This document shows, in pieces, positions 51,725 through 60,425 of a stretch of DNA of 64,000 nt. The position numbers and the translations under genes were made by a program. Origin of the DNA: Alkalicoccobacillus gibsonii. GTDB lineage: Bacteria; Bacillota; Bacilli; Bacillales; Bacillaceae_D. The first letter of the stretch is position 1. Each line of letters opens with the position of its first letter. The notes under the pieces were generated by a model. The model saw nothing but the letters and a program-made list of their open reading frames with translations. It made no database searches and was not told the origin of the DNA. Where the stretch lies: NCBI RefSeq assembly GCF_016798245.1, contig NZ_JAEUZA010000003.1, positions 489,194 through 553,193 of the forward strand. The letters run 5' to 3'.

Positions 51725-52168
51725 TTGAAAGATATTCATAGATTTTGGGCGGATTGTTGTTTCGCAAATTCCATTGAAAAGACTACTTTTAAGGAAGCAT
51801 TTCAATTTGGTGCCTCGCCAGATTGGTTGGCTGAACTCGTACTAACTGGTAAGAAGAAAGCGACCACATCTGGATTGTTTTTTTATGAGGAGGAGAATGA
51901 ACCTCTCCCACAAATTGGGGATTATTCAATTGTCTTGAATAGTAAGGATGAGCCTATTGCGGTCATTCAAGTGCAAGTGGTTGAGATAATCCCGATGAAT
52001 CGAGTCACATCTGAGTTTGTACAATTGGAAGGAGAAGGGGATTACGTATATTGGTGGGATTCCCACAAGGCTTTTTTTACTAAGGAACTCCATGAATATA
52101 ACCAAACCTTTTCTCCAGACATGCTTGTTGTCTGTGAGCAGTTCAGAAAAATCTACTCTAAAGAGTGA
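51725..52168 (+). CDS. ASCH domain protein, paralogue 2
   Basis: 147 residues, ASCH fold (LAELVLTGKKKATTSGLFFY, QIGDYSIVLNSKDEPIAVIQ, EGDYVYWWDSHKAFF). Aligns throughout with the ASCH protein at 37904. TTG 51725 is eight bases after GGAAGG. Followed closely by a GH43-like gene; likely an operon. Confidence 0.84.
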   Translation: MKDIHRFWADCCFANSIEKTTFKEAFQFGASPDWLAELVLTGKKKATTSGLFFYEEENEPLPQIGDYSIVLNSKDEPIAVIQVQVVEIIPMNRVTSEFVQLEGEGDYVYWWDSHKAFFTKELHEYNQTFSPDMLVVCEQFRKIYSKE

Positions 52169-52182
52169 AAAGTGAGGAGCAT

Positions 52183-53028
52183 ATGTACATATTTAGTTAT
52201 TTCAAAACAGGGGCAGAGGAATTATTTTTGGCAACGAGCAATGACGGATTAAATTGGGAGGACTTCAATAAGGGGGAGCCGGTTTTTTCTTCTTCTGTAG
52301 GTACTAAAACGATACGTGATCCTTTTATCATCCAAGATCGTCAAGGTATGTTCCATTTGCTTTGGACAAATGGATGGAATAGTCAAAGCATTGGTTATGC
52401 ACGTTCGGAAAATTTGGTGGATTGGCGCGATGAACGACTACTTCCTGTAATGGAGGGTGTTCCTCTAACAAAAAATTGCTGGGCACCAGAGGCATACTTT
52501 GATGTGGATGAACAGCAGTATCGCTTGATTTGGTCATCTACGGTTGGCGAAAAGGATCGAGATCACCGAATTTGGTCTGTAGCCACGTCCGACTTCATAC
52601 ATTATTCAGAGCCTGAGCTCTTTTTTGATCCTGGTTACAACGTGATTGATTCAACCGTTATTACGACAGATGAGCAGAAACACTATATGTTTTTTAAAGA
52701 TGAACGAGGGTTAAATGATCCAGGAACAGAATTTAAAGCCATTCGTTCATGTCAGTTTTCAACAATTAACGGGAATCGAATATTTCATGAAACCTCTGAT
52801 TTGTTAACATCTGAGCTTACAGAAGGACCTACGGTGTTCTCTGTTCAGAATGAAGATAATCATGAAAGATGGATGATGTTTGTTGACCCGTTCCGAAAAC
52901 CAGGCTATGAAATAGTAGAATCAATTGATTTAAAGCATTGGACCGATATTAGCTCAAGTGTGAAGTTACCGGCCGGACCTAGACACGGCTCGGTTATCTA
53001 TGCAAGAAATTTAGAGGGAGAGATGTAG
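52183..53028 (+). CDS. GH43-like five-bladed propeller protein
   Basis: 281 residues, glycoside hydrolase family 43 type beta-propeller: DPFIIQDRQGMFHLLWTNGW, the second acid in CWAPEAYFD and GPTVFS near the end. Lacks a signal peptide, so it is cytoplasmic or attached otherwise. GH43 enzymes cleave arabinans or xylo-oligosaccharides; the substrate is unsure. GTGAGGAG before ATG 52183. Stop TAG directly followed by the Ltp-repeat gene start. Confidence 0.8.
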   Translation: MYIFSYFKTGAEELFLATSNDGLNWEDFNKGEPVFSSSVGTKTIRDPFIIQDRQGMFHLLWTNGWNSQSIGYARSENLVDWRDERLLPVMEGVPLTKNCWAPEAYFDVDEQQYRLIWSSTVGEKDRDHRIWSVATSDFIHYSEPELFFDPGYNVIDSTVITTDEQKHYMFFKDERGLNDPGTEFKAIRSCQFSTINGNRIFHETSDLLTSELTEGPTVFSVQNEDNHERWMMFVDPFRKPGYEIVESIDLKHWTDISSSVKLPAGPRHGSVIYARNLEGEM

Positions 53029-54015
53029 TTGGCAGCCTTTCTGTTATTCGTCATGCTTTTAGTGCTGGTTGGGACAATTGTCTTTTTTGTATTAAGTTTT
53101 TCTAAGGGCGAGGAGGACCGACGTAAGTACCTGATTCGATCAGGAATTAGCTTAGCTGCAGTTCTATTCTTTGGGTTCGGCGCTGGATTAGCTGCTTTAA
53201 GCTCTTCTTTCACAGGGGAAGTGGCAGCTGAGTCTGAAATTGTTGAGGAAGAGGAAGAAGTTGAACCAAAGGAAGATGGTAAAGAACCGAAGCTAGAAAA
53301 AGATAAAGAAGAGAAGCAAGTTGAAGAGAAGGATACGAAAAAAGAAGATGAAAAAGAAGCAGATGAGCAAGTAGAAAAAGAAGAAGAGACAAATATCGTT
53401 AAAGAAAAGCAAAAGGAAGAAGAACAAGAGGCAAAAGAGAAGGAAGCAGAAGAGCTTGCTAAAAAAGAACAGGAAGAGAAGGAAGCAGAAAAACTAGCTC
53501 AGAAAGAAGCCGAAGAAAAAGAAGCAGAGGAACAAGCAAGAAAAGAGGAAGAAGAACGCAAGGCCGAAGAAGAAAAAAGCACTACAACATTCTCTCAAAA
53601 TCAAGCAATAGAGACAGCTGAGAATTATCTTAACTACACAGCTTTTTCTAAACAAGGATTAATAGAACAGCTCAAATTCGAAGGCTTTAGTCAGGAAGAA
53701 GCAACTGAAGCAGTAGAGGCGATAAGTGTAGATTGGCAGCAACAAGCGATAAGTATTGCTGAAAACTATTTGGACTATACGGCCTTTTCAAAGTCAGGGC
53801 TCGTGGAGCAGCTTGAATTTGAAGGATTCAGTCAGGAGCACGCGTCTCTTGCTGTTGATAGCGTCTCGGTTGATTGGCAGGAGCAGGCAGTGACCATGGC
53901 ACAAAACTATCTTGATTACTCCTCATTCTCTAAACAAGAACTAATTGATCAATTGATTTTTGAAGGATTTAGCTCTGAGCATGCAAATTACGCTGTCTCT
54001 CAGGTGGGATTTTAA
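53029..54015 (+). CDS. Membrane protein with charged spacer and three Ltp repeats
   Basis: 328 residues. Two membrane helices (about 1-24 and 41-63), a Lys/Glu-rich stretch of about 120 residues likely coiled-coil, then three Ltp-type repeats: residues 190-236, 237-283 and 284-328, each with AENYLDYTAFSKSGLVEQL then FEGFSQEHA and V..DW. Ltp domains (host cell surface-exposed lipoprotein family) include phage TP-J34 Ltp, which blocks phage DNA injection. TTG 53029 directly follows the GH43 stop. No lipobox. The exclusion role is inference. Confidence 0.8.
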   Translation: MAAFLLFVMLLVLVGTIVFFVLSFSKGEEDRRKYLIRSGISLAAVLFFGFGAGLAALSSSFTGEVAAESEIVEEEEEVEPKEDGKEPKLEKDKEEKQVEEKDTKKEDEKEADEQVEKEEETNIVKEKQKEEEQEAKEKEAEELAKKEQEEKEAEKLAQKEAEEKEAEEQARKEEEERKAEEEKSTTTFSQNQAIETAENYLNYTAFSKQGLIEQLKFEGFSQEEATEAVEAISVDWQQQAISIAENYLDYTAFSKSGLVEQLEFEGFSQEHASLAVDSVSVDWQEQAVTMAQNYLDYSSFSKQELIDQLIFEGFSSEHANYAVSQVGF

Positions 54016-54027
54016 TCAAGTCTTTTT

Positions 54028-54062
54028 GCATCAAAGCGAAACAAGGCTTTGGTGCTTTTTGT
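54028..54062 (+). terminator. Hairpin terminator
   Basis: GCATCAAAGC (54028-54037) pairs with GCTTTGGTGC (54046-54055), then TTTTT. Ends the Ltp operon. Confidence 0.75.
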
Positions 54063-54079
54063 ATAAGGAGGTGTAAACG

Positions 54080-54928
54080 TTGGACCTACAACAGATCGTT
54101 GGTGAGTTAATGAAAATGAAGATTATTAAATCGATTCCAACTCAAGTTGAACAGCCGACTGGAGGGACAGTGAGTAAGGTCTATATTTTGGATGATACGT
54201 ACGTAGTAAAAGCAAATTGTAATCAAGTGACAAAAGCTGAATATGAGTTTCTCCAGACTTATCAGACAGTAACATTATTGCCTAGGATGCTTTACGTTTC
54301 TCCTACATATGACTATTTGGTTTATCTACATATTGAGGGATCTATAGCAAACGAGTCTCCCGCAAAAAGAGATGTGCTTAAGACAGTAGTCGTTGACTTA
54401 ATCAATCACTATACTCCGAATAATGATCTGAGAGGGTGGGGATGGGCAGATGCTCCGACAAATACCTGGCAAGCATTTCTTCTAAATGAAATAACAGAAG
54501 CAGGGATTTTCATTGGATCACGATTGAAGTCAAACGAGCACAAGTTTCTAAGGGATCTTGTACGGAGAATATCTTCCGGTGCGAACTCGTACTTCATTCA
54601 TGGAGACTTGGGCTTTCACAATTTTATCTTCTTAAATAAACAGTTAAGTGGGGTCATTGATCCGACTCCTATTATTGGAGAACCTTTATACGATTTAATT
54701 TACGCTTTTTGCTCAACTCCTGAGGATTTAACTAAGGAAACTTTTGACGATGTAGTATCTTTCCTCCGTGTTGGACACAAAAAAGATCCATATCACTTAT
54801 ATGGAAGTGTGTTAATCGGTTTATATCTTAGATTAGCGACTTGTCTTAAACATCATCCAAAAGATATAGAAACTTATTTGAAGGCTTGGACTTATTGGCG
54901 CAGTATCATAGATGCTTACTTTGATTAA
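54080..54928 (+). CDS. APH-type phosphotransferase
   Basis: 282 residues. Catalytic loop HGDLGFHNF near residue 172 and metal-site Asp in GVIDPTPI near 192. TTG 54080 follows AAGGAGGTG. Substrate unknown. Separated from the Ltp gene by a terminator, so expressed on its own or by readthrough. Confidence 0.82.
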   Translation: MDLQQIVGELMKMKIIKSIPTQVEQPTGGTVSKVYILDDTYVVKANCNQVTKAEYEFLQTYQTVTLLPRMLYVSPTYDYLVYLHIEGSIANESPAKRDVLKTVVVDLINHYTPNNDLRGWGWADAPTNTWQAFLLNEITEAGIFIGSRLKSNEHKFLRDLVRRISSGANSYFIHGDLGFHNFIFLNKQLSGVIDPTPIIGEPLYDLIYAFCSTPEDLTKETFDDVVSFLRVGHKKDPYHLYGSVLIGLYLRLATCLKHHPKDIETYLKAWTYWRSIIDAYFD

Positions 54929-55009
54929 GTAAAGGGAAGGGATTCGTAGGTGAATGAATGAGGTGCCGGCTTTCTTTTTTATAAGTAGACAGAACTTTAC
55001 AGTGGCTGA

Positions 55010-55195
55010 TCAACAGTTTAGGTAAGCATTAGGTAATGTAATACAATTTCTCGTTTCTGTATTTAGAATTCTTTCCAAGTAACTAATATCACTTTGGATC
55101 GTTAACTTAAGCGACTCATCAATGGCATAAAGCATTTCTTCTTTGAGCTTCTCAATTTCTTGGGTAAACAAAAGGTCGTCATTTTGATTCAACAT
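55010..55195 (-). CDS. Small NQNDD-motif protein, paralogue 2
   Basis: 61 residues beginning MLNQNDDLLFTQEIEKLKEE. Homologous to the protein at 9187-9360 (shared N-Q-N-D-D-L.F..EI..L and L.YAID..LK..IQ.DI..LE..L). AAGAGGTG precedes the ATG. Function unknown; two copies 45 kb apart in unrelated contexts imply an expanded family. Spo0E-like fold is only a guess. Confidence 0.72.
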   Translation of the reverse strand: MLNQNDDLLFTQEIEKLKEEMLYAIDESLKLTIQSDISYLERILNTETRNCITLPNAYLNC

Positions 55196-55292
55196 TCATC
55201 GCACCTCTTCGTAAGATCTAAAAAGTCCTTACCCTTTTTCATTTTCTTTTAAACCTTTTATTAAAAATTAATTTTCATCTTGATATATGAAA

Positions 55293-55320
55293 AAGCCAAA
55301 GGTTGAATACCCTTTGGCTT
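55293..55320 (-). terminator. Terminator of binding-protein gene
   Basis: AAGCCAAAGG (55293-55302) and CCTTTGGCTT (55311-55320); TTTTTC on the minus strand after the stem. Confidence 0.7.
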
Positions 55321-55324
55321 CCAA

Positions 55325-56197
55325 TTAACTATCCAACCAACCATTCGTTAGCTCACGATTGTTTTCAATCCATTTGGCAGCTGCTTCCTCTTCATCACCT
55401 AACTCCTGTCTAAGAGAAAGTAACTCTGCTAGCTGATCTTCTTCAAAGAAACTGTTCTTCAGCCAACTGTCAGCCTTCGGAAAATCCTCTGCAAATCCGT
55501 TACGTCCCATATAATAGATGCTATCGGGTTCTCCAAACACGTTATCTGGATCATCTAAATATTTTAAATCATAATCCTGAAATGCATAATGGGGACTCCA
55601 AAGAGTCACAACTACGGGTTCTTGATTTTGATAGGCTGTATCAAGCTGTTGCATCATCGCTTGTTCAGATGAATTAGTGAGTTCGTATGCGTCTAATTGA
55701 TAGTGAGGAATGATGTCGTTATTCATAATTTGCATCAGTGAGGAGCCGGGATCGATACCAGCTATTTCTCCATCAAATTGATCGATTGCATCAGGTAGAT
55801 CTTCTATCGAGTTAATATCATCCATGTAGGCTGGGACTACTAACCCACTATGAGCTCCTTCGTATAAAAGATGGTCCTGAGTTAATTCCATCTCATCAGA
55901 ATCTAAAGCGACATAGGCCTCATCAGTGAAAGGTAACCATGCCGGAAAAGCTACATCTAAATCTCCGTTAACGGTTCCTTCAAATAAGAATGCCTTTTCA
56001 AACGTTGTAATATTAACATCGTATCCTTCTTCTTCAAGTAGCTGTTTCCATACGTAAGCAAAAGCTGTTCCATCAGAATATGTAGTATGACCTAACGTAA
56101 TCGTTCCACCTTCACCCGTTTCGTCACCTCCACACGCTGCCAACATCACAGCTGCAGTGATTAAGACACCGGATAATAGTTTCTTTTTACCTGCCAT
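55325..56197 (-). CDS. Glycine betaine-type substrate-binding lipoprotein, orphan
   Basis: 290 residues. Lipobox LAAC at residue 20, then the OpuAC-type binding domain (GHTTYSDGTAFAYVWKQLLE, PAWLPFTDEAYVAL, TLWSPHYAFQDYDLKYL). Aromatic residues that could form a betaine cage are visible. No ATPase or permease gene lies nearby; instead a TauE-type exporter follows. It may feed a remote ABC transporter or act in binding or export. AAGGAG precedes the ATG. Confidence 0.82.
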   Translation of the reverse strand: MAGKKKLLSGVLITAAVMLAACGGDETGEGGTITLGHTTYSDGTAFAYVWKQLLEEEGYDVNITTFEKAFLFEGTVNGDLDVAFPAWLPFTDEAYVALDSDEMELTQDHLLYEGAHSGLVVPAYMDDINSIEDLPDAIDQFDGEIAGIDPGSSLMQIMNNDIIPHYQLDAYELTNSSEQAMMQQLDTAYQNQEPVVVTLWSPHYAFQDYDLKYLDDPDNVFGEPDSIYYMGRNGFAEDFPKADSWLKNSFFEEDQLAELLSLRQELGDEEEAAAKWIENNRELTNGWLDS

Positions 56198-56325
56198 AAG
56201 AATGTACCACTCCTTTATAAAGTCCAGTCTCTTTGTACCCGTCTTAGCCTTTTAATAAACGCTTAACCTGAAAGTACTTTTTTAGAATAAAGGAGGCATT
56301 CCATACCAAGCTTCCAAAAAGCAAT

Positions 56326-57069
56326 CTAAGAAAATAACATAAGGTTTAACGAAGCAATTAAAATAAGAATAAGCAGATTTCTTTTAATGGTTTGGGGTTT
56401 CGCTTTATCAAGTGACTTAAAGCCAACTACAGTACCTAAAATCACTGCAATAATCCCCACGATAAGATATGGAAGCAAAGAGGCTTCTATATCTCCATTT
56501 GCAGCATGAAGACTAATTGAAAAAATACTGGAGATAATAGCTGAAACTTGTATACTAACAATATAGGAAAAGCGTTGGTTTGGATAAAGCATGATGAAAA
56601 ACGTTGCAACAAACATGCCTCCAATGCCAAACAATCCTCCAACAATTCCAGCGAGAATACCAAGAGTAAAACTAACCAATCGGTTTGGGGATTGTCTTGC
56701 TACTTTCGCTTTTTTTGAAAACCTTGGAAGAAGTAGCTGATAAAGCGCAACTGAGAACAAAAAGCCACCAAGCCATACTTTGATCACATCTAATTCACCA
56801 TAGGTAGTCAAAATAAAAAAGGCAACGAGTCGACCAATTAATACATAGATCAAAAACTCAGCGATTTTCTTCCACTCAATGTACCGGTAATATTTAATGG
56901 CAGCCGTCAATCCACCAAATATTAAGATCGTTAAAATAAGTAAGGTTGTGTCTTTTACTGTCATAAACAGAGGTAATACTGAAACCACAACTAACCCTGT
57001 ACCGATTCCACTAATACTTTGCAAAAAAGCACCCAAAAAGACCAAGGCAAAAACGAGTATAAATAAGAT
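56326..57069 (-). CDS. TauE/SafE family transporter with apparent ATC start
   Basis: About 247 residues if started at ATC 57069; the first standard start is TTG 57045, which cuts the first helix short (IFILVFALVFLGAFLQ-like). GGACTGATACGT is a weak ribosome-like site upstream of the ATC. The family repeat is LGILAGIVGGLFGIGGMFVA. Probably moves a sulfonate, sulfite or related anion. Beside the orphan betaine-type binding protein gene. Confidence 0.75.
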   Translation of the reverse strand: MLFILVFALVFLGAFLQSISGIGTGLVVVSVLPLFMTVKDTTLLILTILIFGGLTAAIKYYRYIEWKKIAEFLIYVLIGRLVAFFILTTYGELDVIKVWLGGFLFSVALYQLLLPRFSKKAKVARQSPNRLVSFTLGILAGIVGGLFGIGGMFVATFFIMLYPNQRFSYIVSIQVSAIISSIFSISLHAANGDIEASLLPYLIVGIIAVILGTVVGFKSLDKAKPQTIKRNLLILILIASLNLMLFS

Positions 57070-57152
57070 ACGTATCAGTCCTAATTTAAGATTTTCATAT
57101 CCAATACTCTGAGTATAGCATGAAACATATCGTCAAAAAGGAGATGATTAAG

Positions 57153-57458
57153 ATGGATATCTTACACGCGGTAGGACCGCTTTTACTAATTGGAATGATA
57201 GTACTTTTTGTCATTAACCGTCTCAAGTCTATGCATAAAAAAGGGGAACTGGCCAAATCTCAATCAAAACAAAAACAAGCTCTCATAGATAGCGTAATTC
57301 CATTAGGGATGATTGCAGGCGCAGGAGTAGGAACGGTTGTTGGAATCATAGTTAGTGAGTTCATAAATGCCATCAGCTTAGGTGGGGCTATTGGTATGCT
57401 CATTGGATATTCTGTGTACGCTTATTGCAGCAAACGTACCCAATTACATACTAACTAG
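57153..57458 (+). CDS. Small membrane protein
   Basis: 101 residues with three predicted helices; the C-terminal half has IPLGMIAGAGVGTVVGIIVS, a Gly-zipper-like pattern. AAGGAG precedes ATG 57153. Divergent from the TauE gene. Not recognised. Confidence 0.65.
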   Translation: MDILHAVGPLLLIGMIVLFVINRLKSMHKKGELAKSQSKQKQALIDSVIPLGMIAGAGVGTVVGIIVSEFINAISLGGAIGMLIGYSVYAYCSKRTQLHTN

Positions 57459-57462
57459 ATCA

Positions 57463-57750
57463 TCAGTCGTATGAGACATTGCTTTTTCGATAAGCGGTCA
57501 AAGCCGTCTTCATTCCAGCGTATGTTCCAACGGCTGCATTCCCGTAAAAGAATCCCATAAATAGTCCAGCCGGTAAATCATGCCGGTGACTGTAGAAAAC
57601 GGAGATTAAAACTCCGAGTATCGTGGCAACGGTAGGAATATATTTATGAGGAATGCGCGTAATCCATTTAATAAGCTCGGTAACAATTAAGACAACAGGT
57701 ACAGCAAGAACCGCATCCCAAATATTTGTTTGAATTGTAGGCAGATCCAT
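57463..57750 (-). CDS. Small membrane protein, holin-like
   Basis: 95 residues with three short membrane helices and IPHKYIPTVATILGVLISVF then GLFMGFFYGNAAVGTYAGMK. Size and layout recall phage holins of unknown class, but no endolysin gene is near, so the name is only descriptive. GGAGGG precedes the ATG. Convergent with the small membrane protein gene at 57153 (gap four bases). Confidence 0.55.
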   Translation of the reverse strand: MDLPTIQTNIWDAVLAVPVVLIVTELIKWITRIPHKYIPTVATILGVLISVFYSHRHDLPAGLFMGFFYGNAAVGTYAGMKTALTAYRKSNVSYD

Positions 57751-57837
57751 CAATTACCCTCCTAGAGATCGTCTTACCCATAAGATGTCCGTTTCTTAGG
57801 AAAGTATTTTAAAAAGGTATTGAAAGGGGATGTTTAG

Positions 57838-58209
57838 ATGAACAAGATTAGGATGGTTTTGTTAAACCTTTTATTCTTACTGATAGCCGTTGGATGTTCA
57901 GAACAGCCAGAACCTGACATTAAAAGGGGAACAATAGAAGGTAGGTATGCAAAAGATCTGTCTGGTGACCACTTTATCATGAGTGAAGAAGATGGTGCGA
58001 TCATAATGAGTAATCATTCGGGAGAAGATGGTATATTTGATGGACTTTCAAGTGGTGACCTTATCCATATTACAGTTGAAGTGATCTTGGAAAGTTACCC
58101 TGCTAAAACATCCATCTATGAACTCGAATTTGTAGAGGAAGGCACAGAAGAAGACCTTCCTCAAGATGAACTGGATACGTTACATGAGCTGGGTTGGACA
58201 TTTGAGTGA
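57838..58209 (+). CDS. Putative lipoprotein (DUF3221-like)
   Basis: 123 residues. Signal peptide ends with a lipobox at AVGC, then a beta-rich domain (GRYAKDLSGDHFIMSEEDGA, FDGLSSGDLIHITVEVI, KTSIYELEFVEEG). Similar to DUF3221 lipoproteins of the YobA type, weakly. Convergent with a GNAT gene. GAAAGGGG before ATG. Confidence 0.6.
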   Translation: MNKIRMVLLNLLFLLIAVGCSEQPEPDIKRGTIEGRYAKDLSGDHFIMSEEDGAIIMSNHSGEDGIFDGLSSGDLIHITVEVILESYPAKTSIYELEFVEEGTEEDLPQDELDTLHELGWTFE

Positions 58210-58221
58210 TTGGGTGAAGCG

Positions 58222-58671
58222 TTAAAGCCGTCGTTTCATCCCATCATGACTTGAAACAAATCCAAGGCGCTCATAAAAACGATGTGCGTCTTTTCGAGTT
58301 TTATCTGTGGTTAGTTGCACCATGCCACACTTTGCTTCTTTAGCGCATTTAAATGCATATTCAAAAAGCTTTTCGCCAATGCGCTGACCTCTAAACTTTT
58401 TATCCACACGAACTCCTTCAATATGTGCACGCTTCATACCCATTTGCGACAGACTAGGAATGATAGTTAGCTGCAGAAATCCAAGAAGTTCATCTTCTTC
58501 TACCGCTACTAAAATGCAATTTCCTTTTTGTTCTTCAATCTCTTTAAATGCTTCATAGTATTCATTCGGTAGAGGGTCCTGGTATGATTCTCGTTTGGAG
58601 CCTAGGACGTCATCAGCTAACATTCGCACCATCTCTGGTACATCATTTTTGGTTGCAATTCTAAAGTGCAT
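58222..58671 (-). CDS. GNAT acetyltransferase
   Basis: 149 residues. Acetyl-CoA loop VDKKFRGQRIGEKLFEYAFK and end RKDAHRFYERLGFVS. ATG 58671 follows AAGGGTG. It overlaps the last 11 bases of the amidohydrolase gene upstream, so translation is coupled. Confidence 0.86.
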   Translation of the reverse strand: MHFRIATKNDVPEMVRMLADDVLGSKRESYQDPLPNEYYEAFKEIEEQKGNCILVAVEEDELLGFLQLTIIPSLSQMGMKRAHIEGVRVDKKFRGQRIGEKLFEYAFKCAKEAKCGMVQLTTDKTRKDAHRFYERLGFVSSHDGMKRRL

Positions 58672-59431
58672 GTTCTTCACCCTTTCCGCGGAAATACCAA
58701 TCCATGGCGTTTTGATACAGTACCTTATGGATCGCTTGATCATCCATTAAAGACTTTTTCACGATATCAATGTCTGAGTCTTTAAAAGGTCTTGGTGCCC
58801 TAGTTGATGGTAGATCTGTTCCAAACATTAGTGCATCACTGTTTATCTGGTAAATGTCTTTAATCATGTCACCAGCGTCAAAATCTAATCGACCAAATCC
58901 TGTTGCTTTTACTTTTACACCGTGGGAAACAAGTTTTAATAAGTCGTCTGAACCTGACTTGGATAATCCCAAGTGATCAATGGAGACTGCTGGTAGGGTT
59001 GTAAGCACATCATAGATGTCAGCTAATTTCGCTGAGTTAATGTATAGCTCCGTATGCCAGCCAACTAAGTCATATACACGGTTTGAGAAGGCTTCTAACT
59101 TTGATAAATCCTCTGAGCCACCTCTGTTCACATTAAAACGCAATCCTCTTACACCCGCTTCGTTTAAGTCCAGTATTTCTTCATCGCTTGTTGTGTGAGG
59201 TAATTGAGTCACACCAACGAATCCACTACCTAATTGTTTGAGTGATTCTTTTAGATACGTCTGATCAAATTTTTGGAAGGAGCCAGACACGATGGCACCA
59301 TTTGTGATGGACAATCCTTTCGCATCAACTACATAGTCGGCAACCGTATAAGAGTCTGGTGTAAATCCTTGATTTTCGTAAATGGGGAAACGCTTATCAA
59401 TGATATGTAGATGGGCATCAAATATCTTCAC
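58661..59431 (-). CDS. Amidohydrolase family protein (TIM-barrel metal-dependent hydrolase)
   Basis: 256 residues, amidohydrolase_2-like: N-terminal HxH in FDAHLHIIDKRFP, a late Asp motif MFGTDLPSTRAPRPF and conserved SIDHLG. Members act on lactones or decarboxylate aromatic acids. Upstream a LysR gene is divergent and probably regulates it together with the coupled GNAT gene. Confidence 0.82.
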   Translation of the reverse strand: MKIFDAHLHIIDKRFPIYENQGFTPDSYTVADYVVDAKGLSITNGAIVSGSFQKFDQTYLKESLKQLGSGFVGVTQLPHTTSDEEILDLNEAGVRGLRFNVNRGGSEDLSKLEAFSNRVYDLVGWHTELYINSAKLADIYDVLTTLPAVSIDHLGLSKSGSDDLLKLVSHGVKVKATGFGRLDFDAGDMIKDIYQINSDALMFGTDLPSTRAPRPFKDSDIDIVKKSLMDDQAIHKVLYQNAMDWYFRGKGEEHAL

Positions 59432-59549
59432 GTTGATTTCCTTCTTTCTATGTAAATGTAGTTTTATCTTATCAAAAGGGATAAAATAAGAAAAAGACAG
59501 AAAACTTCTTCGTTTGAATAAGAAAAACTTATAATAGGGGCGAGTACAT

Positions 59550-60389
59550 ATGAAGGTTGAGGATCATCAATTAGTTGTTGCGTTATCAGAAGCAGGTACA
59601 ATTAAAGAGGCATCTAAATCTCTTTTAATATCACAGCCCGCAGTGAGTCAACGATTAAAAAGCATTGAAGCCTATTGGGGAAAGTCGTTGTTTGTTCGAA
59701 CACCTAAAAAGCTAGTTCCTACACCTAGTGGAGAAAAAGTCATCACATTTTCTAAAAAGATGATGACTGAGACAAACCAGGTGATGAATGCATTATTGAC
59801 AGATTCAGATACGATTGAAGGTACGTTATCACTTGGTGTAGCTTCAACGATCGGCCAATACTATTTGCCTGCTGTGCTCAGTGATTTTATGACGAGTTAT
59901 CCAAGGGTGAACGTTGAGCTTTTTACAGGGCTATCAAGTGACATTATTGGACAGCATGAGGGATTTCACGTATTCATTACTCGAGGTAACAAACCAACAG
60001 CTCAATCTATTCTTCTTTTAGAAGAGCAATTGTATTTGTTAAGGAAGAAAGGAGCGGAATCAAACGTCCTGATTGAATTTCAAGCGGATTCGAGCTTTCA
60101 AACGATTGTGAACCAATGGTTAATCCAGCATCCAGACCATCAAGTGTTAACGAAAGTAAAGGTTGATCAGATGGAAACCTCCAAACAATTGCTTAAACAT
60201 GGGATTGGAGCAACCGTTTTACCTGAGCTTGCTGTAGGTGACTTAGATCTTTCAGATTATCATGTGACCATGTTAGCGAATGAAGACGAGCAGATCGTTC
60301 GAAAAACATGGATAAGTCATGCAAAATATGCCGAGTCATTTCCTCAAGTAAAAGCATTTCTTACATTTATTCGTTCGTACAAAAAGTAA
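59550..60389 (+). CDS. LysR family regulator
   Basis: 279 residues. HTH in ALSEAGTIKEASKSLLISQP followed by AVSQRLKSIEAYWGKSLF; C-terminal effector domain follows. Starts at ATG with a weak GGGGCG upstream. Divergent from the amidohydrolase operon, the usual LysR arrangement. Ligand unknown. Confidence 0.88.
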   Translation: MKVEDHQLVVALSEAGTIKEASKSLLISQPAVSQRLKSIEAYWGKSLFVRTPKKLVPTPSGEKVITFSKKMMTETNQVMNALLTDSDTIEGTLSLGVASTIGQYYLPAVLSDFMTSYPRVNVELFTGLSSDIIGQHEGFHVFITRGNKPTAQSILLLEEQLYLLRKKGAESNVLIEFQADSSFQTIVNQWLIQHPDHQVLTKVKVDQMETSKQLLKHGIGATVLPELAVGDLDLSDYHVTMLANEDEQIVRKTWISHAKYAESFPQVKAFLTFIRSYKK

Positions 60390-60390
60390 A

Positions 60391-60425
60391 AAAACCGTAC
60401 TAGTCCGTAGAGCTAGTGCGGTTTT
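60391..60425. terminator. Bidirectional terminator
   Basis: AAAACCGTACTAG (60391-60403) pairs with CTAGTGCGGTTTT (60413-60425), one G-U. Serves the LysR gene and the small convergent membrane gene. Confidence 0.75.

Noticed and set aside
53210-53392. Leu-rich minus-strand frame opposite the charged spacer
   Set aside because: Complement of a Lys/Glu-rich coding stretch gives Leu/Phe codons; not a gene.
53380-53580. GAAGAA-type repetitive DNA
   Set aside because: Codons of a Lys/Glu-rich coiled coil, not a tandem DNA repeat or CRISPR.
57463-57750. Prophage lysis cassette suggested by the holin-like protein
   Set aside because: No endolysin, tail or capsid gene nearby; the small membrane protein alone is not evidence of a prophage.
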